Positions 9,574 to 17,106 of a DNA stretch of 51,607 bases are shown here, one piece after another. This stretch comes from Nitrospira sp. SB0677_bin_15. Lineage in GTDB: Bacteria; Nitrospirota; Nitrospiria; Nitrospirales; UBA8639. Each line of letters starts with the position of its first letter. Position 1 is the first letter of the stretch. The notes beneath the pieces are model-generated. The model saw nothing but the letters and a program-made list of their open reading frames with translations. It was not told the DNA's origin and did no database searches. The stretch covers positions 1-51,607 of the forward strand of contig VYFB01000085.1 of assembly GCA_009842645.1 (NCBI GenBank), read 5' to 3'. Both the position numbers and the translations under genes were made by a program.

Positions 9574-10292
9574 CTATGGCTCCAAAAGCCTCCTGAGTAC
9601 GGAATCGACTTCCTTCTTCAGTGCCTCCTGATTTCGGCTGAAAAACGCCGCCAAGTCGTAACCGACGACATCTTTTAGGAAGTCGTAGGTCGATAGCAGC
9701 GGCTCGGAAGTTCCAATTACGCCGGTGATGACTGCCCATTTCTCTGCCCGGTAGCGCAGCAAGATGTCCGAGTCGATCTGTGTGGAGAGGATGACGGCAC
9801 AAGGCAGGTAAGCTTTTGTATAGGCCGTCGCAGCATTCGCAATATCAGCATTCTGCCGCTTGGAATCTTTGCTCTTGCAGCCCTGACGAACTTCAAAAAC
9901 CGCACTCTTCAACGTTGAGAATACATCAGAATCGACCTGTATAAGACGTGCTGAATCTTTCATCCATTGACGAAAACGCCTGCGAGTGGCCTTGTCTTTA
10001 ATTTTGTCCAAGGGCACTCTCCCATCAAGGTGAGTTTTCTAATCCTACCATCAGCCGTGTGTACTTCATACGACCAGCTAGAATCCTCCACAGAAAGGCC
10101 GAGGCAGTCCTGTAAGATGGTACGAAACAACTTCTCACAACCAATTCCAATCTGTCTATACACACTCGTCATACCGCCAGACGCCTTATGGGCAGTGTAC
10201 ATCAGCGGGTTATCAAGACCAAACCAGCAGTAGAAAGGGTCGTTCCGGTAAAGACTTTGGAATTTTTTCAGAGACAACCCGCCCGGGTGCAA
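9574..10292 (-). pseudogene. Restriction-endonuclease-like gene split by an apparent frameshift
   Basis: ORF 9960-10292 (-) and ORF 9574-10017 (-) overlap; joining ...GRIRKLTL to DGRVPLDKIKDKATRRRFRQWMKDS... gives one plausible protein immediately upstream of the methylase. Confidence 0.5.
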
Positions 10293-10374
10293 TTGGCGGA
10301 TGGGTTTTCACCGCAACGGCACGGCAGGGTCCGGAGCCCCCGACACGCGCGCTCGATGAAACAATTGCAGGGAG

Positions 10375-10884
10375 TTACTTCCGGGATTCGCCGGCGGCGA
10401 CGGCTTGGACGGCTTCTTGGGCGAGGCGGCGATGATCGTCGTCCGAGAGACTGCGCGCCAGGACTTTTTCTGCCACCGTCAGCGCCAGGTCCGCGGCTTC
10501 GTTGCGAATGTCCTGAAGGGCTTTGCGCCGTTCCCGCTCGATTTCCTGGGTCGTCTCGGCCTGGATCCGTTCCGAATCAGCGCGTAGCCGTTGCTCGTTC
10601 TCTTCCAACAACCGTTGCGCCTTGGCTTTGGCTTCCGCCACGATCGCCTCGGCTTCCTGCGCGGCCCCGCTCAGTTTCGCTTCGTAGTCGGCCAAACGTT
10701 GTTCGGCCGTCAGCCGGTTCTGTTCCGCTTGTTCGATACTGTCGCGGATCTTGCGTTCACGTGTTTCCAGGGCCTCCAGGATCGGCGGGAATGCAAATTT
10801 GTACAGGACCCAGAGCAGGATGCCGAATGAGATGATTTCCCAAAAAATCAGGGACGAAAAGAAATGAACGTCAAATTGAGGCAT
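10375..10884 (-). CDS. atpF: F0F1 ATP synthase subunit b
   Basis: FFSSLIFWEIISFGILLWVLYKFAFPPILEALETRERKIRDSIEQAEQ; amphipathic coiled coil. Confidence 0.93.
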   Translation of the reverse strand: MPQFDVHFFSSLIFWEIISFGILLWVLYKFAFPPILEALETRERKIRDSIEQAEQNRLTAEQRLADYEAKLSGAAQEAEAIVAEAKAKAQRLLEENEQRLRADSERIQAETTQEIERERRKALQDIRNEAADLALTVAEKVLARSLSDDDHRRLAQEAVQAVAAGESRK

Positions 10885-10896
10885 GGCGTGCGCGTC

Positions 10897-11127
10897 CTAT
10901 TTCCGCAGACCCATAATGATGAACGCGATCACCAGTCCGTAGAGGGCGATCGCCTCGACCAGCGCGAAGCCGATCCACATGTATTTGCCGACCCGGCCTT
11001 CGGCTTCCGGTTGACGGGCCACGGCCTCGATCATTTTGCCGAAAATATACCCGATGCCCACTCCGGCGCCGGCAAACCCCGCCGCAGCAAGCCCCATGCC
11101 CAATAATGCTGACGCTGCAGAATCCAT
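10897..11127 (-). CDS. atpE: F0F1 ATP synthase subunit c
   Basis: Two TM helices, GAGVGIGYIFGKMIEAVARQPEAEGRV, FALVEAIALYGLVIAFI. Confidence 0.95.
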   Translation of the reverse strand: MDSAASALLGMGLAAAGFAGAGVGIGYIFGKMIEAVARQPEAEGRVGKYMWIGFALVEAIALYGLVIAFIIMGLRK

Positions 11128-11232
11128 GATCTGTTGTTCTCCCTGGTGAAATCGTTAATAAGAATATGGCAAACCCTTCGACTCCGCTCCGCCTGTCCTG
11201 AGCTTGTCGAAGGGCTCAGGGCAATCGGCGGG

Positions 11233-12093
11233 TTAATGGAGATGAAAGGCGTCTCCCATATAGACACACGTCAAAATGGTAAAGATATAGGCCTGAATAA
11301 ACGCGATCCCGACTTCCAACCCGTAGAGCGCCACCGTAAAGGAAAAGGGCAGCCACCCGATCAACAGCCCGCCGCTGATCGCCAATCCGAAAAGGACTCC
11401 GAGAATGACGTGTCCCGCGGTCATGTTGGCGAACAAACGAACGGACAAGGACACCGGCCTGGCCAGTTGACTGATGATTTCAATCGGAACCATGAGCGGC
11501 AACAGCCACCCCGGCGTGCCCGACGGGACGAGAATACTCAGAAACTTCATCCCGTGTATTTTGAGCCCGACCAGGATGCTGAGTACATACACACCCAAGG
11601 CAAACACGCCCGTCACCACAAGTTGACTCGTGACCGTATAGGCGCCGGGCATGAGCCCCAGCAGGTTGCAAAACAGGATAAACAAGAACAGGGTGGCGAT
11701 CAGCGGGAAAAACCGCATGCCTTCCGGGCCCATGGTGTCGTGAATCATCCCGCGAATGAACTCCACCAGCAGTTCGGCCATGCTCTGTAATTTCGTGGGA
11801 ACCAGGGAGCCGGACGAACGCGCTTTTGTCAGCAACAGGATGACCAGCCCCACCACGACAAACATCATGATCACGGCCTTGTTGATGGACACGTCCAGGC
11901 CGAACAGGGACAGCGGGACAATCGTGTGAAGCTCAAAAGGATGCAGGGGATCTTCCAACGGAACCTCGTCTTCGCGTGATCGGAAATGCTCTGGGGAAAC
12001 GCTACGATTGATCCCAGTCCTTCGACTGCGCGCTGCCGCGCTACGCTCAGGACAGGCGTTGGGCAGTACGGTAGGCGTTTCGAATACCGGCAA
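11233..12093 (-). CDS. atpB: F0F1 ATP synthase subunit a (true start uncertain, around 11960; the upstream part of the ORF is repeat-derived)
   Basis: ISQLARPVSLSVRLFANMTAGHVILGVLFGL, LEVGIAFIQAYIFTILTCVYMGDAFHLH. Confidence 0.92.
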   Translation of the reverse strand: MPVFETPTVLPNACPERSAAARSRRTGINRSVSPEHFRSREDEVPLEDPLHPFELHTIVPLSLFGLDVSINKAVIMMFVVVGLVILLLTKARSSGSLVPTKLQSMAELLVEFIRGMIHDTMGPEGMRFFPLIATLFLFILFCNLLGLMPGAYTVTSQLVVTGVFALGVYVLSILVGLKIHGMKFLSILVPSGTPGWLLPLMVPIEIISQLARPVSLSVRLFANMTAGHVILGVLFGLAISGGLLIGWLPFSFTVALYGLEVGIAFIQAYIFTILTCVYMGDAFHLH

Positions 12094-12262
12094 TCAGCCC
12101 GAGGACCAGACCGCCCACCAAACCCCACGGTTGAGTGGGCAAAACGTAGGAGTCGATACTCCACCCCACTCCTCCGCCCACCATCAAGGTTGCCAGCAAA
12201 TTCGTGCCGATCTGCACGGCTTGTCCCAACCCTGCAAACACTGGATCTGGTGACGACGGCAT
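12047..12262 (-). CDS. AtpZ/AtpI family ATP synthase-associated protein
   Basis: Small two-TM protein: QIGTNLLATLMVGGGVGWSIDSYVLPTQPWGLVGGLVLGLIAGIRNAYR, directly upstream of atpB. Confidence 0.85.
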   Translation of the reverse strand: MPSSPDPVFAGLGQAVQIGTNLLATLMVGGGVGWSIDSYVLPTQPWGLVGGLVLGLIAGIRNAYRTAQRLS

Positions 12263-12328
12263 AGACCCGCTCTCTCGAATCCTAGCGGGCTATTCAAACA
12301 AAATCCCGATTCGACTGTCAAGGAACCT

Positions 12329-12598
12329 CAAGCAATGGTAGTGGGTCAGTTTGAATTCTGCTCTTTCACTCCGAGGTCGGGTCCTTCTTTCTGACATCCC
12401 CGACCCCGATCGGGGATCCAGAGTCTTTCCCCTCACCCCAGCCCTCTCCCTCAAGGGGCGAGGGAGTAAAAGCAAAGCAACGACACTGGATCAATCCCCG
12501 ACATCCTTAATCGGGGATCCAGTTCCTATTGTCGAGGATGACAAAAAAGGCATGACGGCGAAAAGGGAATTTCAAACTGACCCACTATCCAAGCAATG
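12329..12598. mobile_element. MITE-like element: about 20-bp TIRs TAGTGGGTCAGTTTGAATTC / GAATTTCAAACTGACCCACTA with 9-bp flanking direct repeats CAAGCAATG
   Basis: TIRs at 12339-12358 and 12567-12587; CAAGCAATG at 12329-12337 and 12590-12598; interior made of smaller palindromic repeats. Confidence 0.75.
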
Positions 12599-12608
12599 AC
12601 CTGCTTGC

Positions 12609-15002
12609 TCAGAAAGTCCAGCGCCAGCCTGACAACAAGGTCAAGGCCGGGCCTGCCGTGACACGGTGCCCAGGCTGGTGCGTGGCCACGGCACCCAAGC
12701 GCCACTCACCCACGGCCAGGGGCTGATACCAATGCGCGGCCACGTCGAGCTGCCGACCGCTCGGCGCCAACTGGGCCGTTACCGGAATGCTTACCACCTC
12801 CCCAGCCTTGGTTCGGCCCACGGGCACCATGAGCGCAGCGTGCCCTTGCTCGACGCGCAAGGGTTGTGAGACGGAAAAACGCAACAGACCTGCACCGGCG
12901 ACCCGGCGACTCACATGCAGCGTGAATGCGCTGGTGGTCAGGGACGAAAAGTCGTTGATCACGCCACCCCGCGCAGTCGGACTGACAGTCCCACTCTCCG
13001 CAGTGGCCCCCATGTGCCAGCCACCGAGCACCGCCTCCGCCTCGATCCCGACAAACGTGGTCCCGGCCGCCAAGCCGCCGAACGCACCTCGGGCCGTCCC
13101 GCCCAAGAGGGTCTGCCGTTCCCCAAGCCAGCCGGCACGCAGGCCCAGCGGGAAGCCGCTCGGCCACCAAGCCAGCGTTGCACCAGTGGTCGGCATCTGC
13201 CCGAACACCCCCTCCGTGGTGAAGGCGGAAGCGGTCAGGCTGGACCGAGGAGCCATGATCAGCGTCAGGGTGCGTTCATTCAGCGCCAAATGACTGACCC
13301 GGGCTCCTGCGGTTCTCGCCGCCAACCCCAGTTGCCACGGCACGGCCGCAGTGTCACGGCCAGGGCGAAACGCACTGCCCGTCAAGTCAATGCCTTGCGT
13401 CGAGGTGCCCCACGAATCCGTCGCCAGGAAATCCTGCAGCCGGCCCGTGGTCGACGGCCCGGGAGCGACCGTGGCGAATCCTCCGAGGTCGAACCAGAAC
13501 GGGGCACCCAGCCGATCGAAGGCCACAAATTCCCGGCCGGCAAAGGAGCGTTGGATTCCGTCACCGAATGCCACGCCCAGCCGCATCCCGCTCGTGCGCA
13601 AGTCGAGGCCCGGGCCGTCGACCTGGGTGTCGGGCACGACCTCCAGCACCCCTACGGGCGAGGTGGCTGCCTTGAGGTCCATTTTGCCCCGGCCGTAGAC
13701 GCTCCGGTTCGAGTACACGCCAGTGTTGTCGGCGGTGTCCAGCAACCGCGTAACCAGCGCCGTATTTGAAAGTTGATCGCGGAAAAGTTGTTTCATAATC
13801 GCCAATCCGCCCGATACCATGGGCGCAGCGTAAGAAGTCCCGCTGCCTCTCGCCGTCCCCCGGGCTCCGTCCTGACCTTCATGGGGTCCGTAGTAGGCTA
13901 ACCGTATCTGTTCACCGGGAGCCGCAAGGCAATAGTCAGCGGCAATACCGCAACGATTGGAAAAGCTGGCGATGGACGCGTCACTCGATCGCAGCGCCAC
14001 CACGGCGAGGGAATGGCCACGAAGTTCCGCAATGCGCGCGGCCAACCCGGGCATCACCTCCACGGAGACCGCATTGACCGTTCCATTTTCGCATTGCGCG
14101 ACCATGGCCGGGTCACAGGGGTCTCCGTGGGCATTGCCCGCGGCCCAGATCAGGACCGTCTTCTCACTGACGCCCGCTTGCGCCATGGCGGCGATGGCCG
14201 TGCCGAAATTGTTGCGCAGGTCCTGTTCGCTGTAGGAATTGATAATTCCGTTGAAGCCGACGCTCAGGTTCAGGAAGTCCACGGCCTGCTGGTTGGCCCG
14301 CCACGTGCGAACGGAATTGATCAGGCTTGCCCAACTGGAGTCCTGACCGGCTAGCCCGGTGAGTGAGATCGGACTGTACTGGCCACTCCCCGATCCGGCA
14401 GAGATCGCGAACATGGCGATGTCGGCGCCCCAAGCCACTCCATTCGCGGAAGAAGTCAGGGCCCCAGCTCGCAGGCCGGCTGCCACGCTCGCAACCGCGG
14501 TGCCATGAGAAAACAGATCGCTCGTCTCATCGGTCCCGGTGTCCACGAACACCTCGTTGATCGTCTTACCGGCGAACTGTGGATGGCCCGTATCGATGCC
14601 GGTGTCGATGAACCCGATGGTCACTCCGGCGCCAGGGTTGGCATCGCTTCCCTTGAGCAATTTCACGTGGGCATACGCCCAGTCGGCGTTGATCGTGCGC
14701 AAACCCCATTGATTGACAAAGCTCGGATCGTTAGTACGGAACTCCTGAGCAAGCCCCAACGCCTCGTTTTGAAAATCAGCACCTGACAAACAATTCCCTC
14801 CGTCGGTCCGGATACAGGGAGAGGGTGGTGGTAATGCCGGTGGTGGTGGATCGATCACAGGGTCGGGCGCGGGGGCAGACGGCTCCGGCGAAGGCGGCTC
14901 CGGACCTGTTATCACACTTCCGCCACCACCCCCACCACAGCCAGTGAGCACCATGAATACCGAAAGCACGGTGACGGACACGAACGTTGGCTTGCAGATC
15001 AC
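12609..15002 (-). CDS. S8 subtilisin-like serine protease with lipobox and C-terminal autotransporter-like beta domain
   Basis: IGFIDTGIDTGHPQF (Asp), FSHGTAVASVAAG (His), GSGTSYAAPMVSGGLAIM (Ser); VFMVLTGC lipobox; long C-terminal beta-strand-rich region ending GWRWTF. Start tentative (GTG 15002). Confidence 0.85.
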   Translation of the reverse strand: MICKPTFVSVTVLSVFMVLTGCGGGGGGSVITGPEPPSPEPSAPAPDPVIDPPPPALPPPSPCIRTDGGNCLSGADFQNEALGLAQEFRTNDPSFVNQWGLRTINADWAYAHVKLLKGSDANPGAGVTIGFIDTGIDTGHPQFAGKTINEVFVDTGTDETSDLFSHGTAVASVAAGLRAGALTSSANGVAWGADIAMFAISAGSGSGQYSPISLTGLAGQDSSWASLINSVRTWRANQQAVDFLNLSVGFNGIINSYSEQDLRNNFGTAIAAMAQAGVSEKTVLIWAAGNAHGDPCDPAMVAQCENGTVNAVSVEVMPGLAARIAELRGHSLAVVALRSSDASIASFSNRCGIAADYCLAAPGEQIRLAYYGPHEGQDGARGTARGSGTSYAAPMVSGGLAIMKQLFRDQLSNTALVTRLLDTADNTGVYSNRSVYGRGKMDLKAATSPVGVLEVVPDTQVDGPGLDLRTSGMRLGVAFGDGIQRSFAGREFVAFDRLGAPFWFDLGGFATVAPGPSTTGRLQDFLATDSWGTSTQGIDLTGSAFRPGRDTAAVPWQLGLAARTAGARVSHLALNERTLTLIMAPRSSLTASAFTTEGVFGQMPTTGATLAWWPSGFPLGLRAGWLGERQTLLGGTARGAFGGLAAGTTFVGIEAEAVLGGWHMGATAESGTVSPTARGGVINDFSSLTTSAFTLHVSRRVAGAGLLRFSVSQPLRVEQGHAALMVPVGRTKAGEVVSIPVTAQLAPSGRQLDVAAHWYQPLAVGEWRLGAVATHQPGHRVTAGPALTLLSGWRWTF

Positions 15003-15109
15003 GTTTTCCTTTTTCAATCCTGGCCCGTGGGTATGTTCACTCTTCCTGAGCGGTGCTGCAACCCCGGCACTTGCCTCCATGAAATCCAAACCGGCAAGGG
15101 GTTCCTTTA

Positions 15110-15278
15110 GGAACCTCTGATCCCCGATTAAGAACGTCGAGGACATGTTTATCGCACTATCGGGCGCAGGGCTGCGTTGTGTCCTCGCTCAACCCTCACC
15201 TATCTCGATGATACGCTTCGGGTTTCGCTCCGGGACGCCTTGCCCTGCATCCCGCTATCACACTGAATCAGGGGTTCC
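15110..15278. mobile_element. MITE-like element family A, copy 1 (TIR GGAACCTCTGAT..., flanked by TTTA direct repeats)
   Basis: GGAACCTCTGAT...ATCAGGGGTTCC; TTTA at 15106-15109 and 15279-15282; interior shared with copies at 18195 and 51534; carries a nested CCCCGATTAAGAACGTCGAGG insertion. Confidence 0.8.
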
Positions 15279-15399
15279 TTTATCCCTGTTGAAGCCCTGA
15301 TCCGGAATAAGGAATCGGCGGTATTATAGATGACGACGTGGGCATTGGAAAGTAACCCCATGGAGCCGCTCCATCCCTGCTCAGGGGCAGGGACAAACC

Positions 15400-15500
15400 C
15401 CCTCCATCCCCCTTGTCAGGGGGACGTCAGCTTTGTGAGCCCGGTGTCGGGGCGGACCGTGACGGCCCTCCATCCCCCTTGTCAGGGGGCGTCAGCTTTG
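15400..15500. repeat. Two direct copies of CCCTCCATCCCCCTTGTCAGGGGG(A)CGTCAGCTTTG
   Basis: Copies at 15400-15435 and 15466-15500. Confidence 0.85.
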
Positions 15501-15605
15501 CGCATGCAAGGGTGACAGCAGGAGACGTTTCTCACGGAGGGACTTTCTCTCCTCTACCCGCTCCGCTATGATAGGCCCACAATCACCTGAACCCCATCCG
15601 ATACC

Positions 15606-17087
15606 ATGAGCCAGCCCGTTCTTTCTTCAGGTTCGTCCACTCGTCCCAATACCGGGCGATTCCCGCTGGTCCGGACCAAACCCTTTGTTGAAGAGAGTCC
15701 TTGGGACGTCTACCGACGGATCGCCATGTCGCACCGGCCTTCCGTTCTGCTGGAAAGCGGGAAGCCGCCATCGGGTCAGGCTCGCTATTCCTTTGTGGCC
15801 GCCGACCCGTATCTGATTTTCTCCGGGAATCCGGGTCGCTACACCCTGGAAACAGCGCGCGGCACAACACAACGTCGCGGCGACCCGCTTTCTGCCTTAT
15901 TCAGCACGCTGGGTCCGTGCCTCGTGCCTCGTTCCCCTGCCCTGCCGCCGTTTATCGGCGGTGCCATCGGATACGTGAGTTATGATGCCGTCCGGCACTA
16001 CGAAATACTGCCGTCGCTGGCCCGCCGTGACCTGCCCTTGCCCGACCTGGAGTTCCTGTTTTTCGATCTGGTGGTGGCGATCGATCACCGTACGCAGTTG
16101 CTGCATATGATGTTTACGCCGGCCCCCGAGCGGTTGCTGGCCGAATCCCATGAGGCCTTGCAGCGTGAAGGCAACGCCCGAATGGACGAACTGGACAGCC
16201 GCTTGAGTGCCCCGTATACGAACCCGTCGGGGTCGCCGATCGTCGCGTCCATGATGGAAGGCACGCATTCCGAACGTGAGTACGTCGAGCGCGTTCAACA
16301 GTGTCAGGCGTTTATCGGGGCCGGGGACATTTATCAGGCCAATCTCGCGCAGCGTTTTTCCGTCGCGTTCAATGCTGAGGAGAACCAGTCGCTGCACACG
16401 GTCAGTTCAAACCTGTATCACCGCCTGCGCGTGGTGAACCCCTCGCCGTTTGCCGGGCTGTTCGTCACCGGGAACCTCGCGTTGGTTTCATCCTCGCCCG
16501 AACGACTTGTGCAGGCCACCGGCAACCGGGTGACGGCCCGGCCCATCGCCGGCACGCGACCGCGAGGCCGCACGACGGGCGAAGATCACGTCCTCATGGA
16601 CAACCTGCGGCTGGACGCAAAAGAACGCGCGGAACACCTCATGCTGGTGGACCTGGCCCGCAATGACCTGGGCCGGGTCTGCGAATACGGATCGGTTCAC
16701 GTTGAGGAATTCATGACGATCGAGCAATATTCGCACGTGGCGCATTTGGTGTCCGAGGTCGAAGGCACGCTGAAGCCCGCGTGTTCTACCCTGGATCTCA
16801 TCCGGTCCGTGTTTCCGGGCGGCACGATCACCGGCGCACCCAAGATCCGCTGTATGGAGATCATCGAGGAACTGGAACCCGTTCGTCGCGGGCCTTATAC
16901 CGGGTCCCTGGGGTACGTGAGTTGGACCGGCGACGTGGACTTCAACATTCTCATCCGCACCATGGTCCTGACGCAGCAGCGGGCCTATCTGCAAGTAGGT
17001 GCCGGAATCGTCGCGGATTCCGATCCCCGTCGCGAGTACCAGGAAACCCTGTACAAAGCCCAGGCCCTGTTCGAAGCGTTACAATAA
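15606..17087 (+). CDS. Chorismate-utilising enzyme: aminodeoxychorismate synthase component I / anthranilate synthase component I
   Basis: ARPIAGTRPRGRTTGED, HLMLVDLARNDLGRVCEYGSV, VFPGGTITGAPKIRCMEIIEELEP; followed by a pabC-like gene. Confidence 0.88.
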   Translation: MSQPVLSSGSSTRPNTGRFPLVRTKPFVEESPWDVYRRIAMSHRPSVLLESGKPPSGQARYSFVAADPYLIFSGNPGRYTLETARGTTQRRGDPLSALFSTLGPCLVPRSPALPPFIGGAIGYVSYDAVRHYEILPSLARRDLPLPDLEFLFFDLVVAIDHRTQLLHMMFTPAPERLLAESHEALQREGNARMDELDSRLSAPYTNPSGSPIVASMMEGTHSEREYVERVQQCQAFIGAGDIYQANLAQRFSVAFNAEENQSLHTVSSNLYHRLRVVNPSPFAGLFVTGNLALVSSSPERLVQATGNRVTARPIAGTRPRGRTTGEDHVLMDNLRLDAKERAEHLMLVDLARNDLGRVCEYGSVHVEEFMTIEQYSHVAHLVSEVEGTLKPACSTLDLIRSVFPGGTITGAPKIRCMEIIEELEPVRRGPYTGSLGYVSWTGDVDFNILIRTMVLTQQRAYLQVGAGIVADSDPRREYQETLYKAQALFEALQ

Positions 17088-17106
17088 GCCGCCGCGCGTG
17101 TGTTCC

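Noticed and set aside
12915-13769. Long plus-strand ORFs across the protease gene
   Set aside because: Antisense shadow ORFs in high-GC coding sequence; no recognisable domains, while the minus strand has a full S8 protease.
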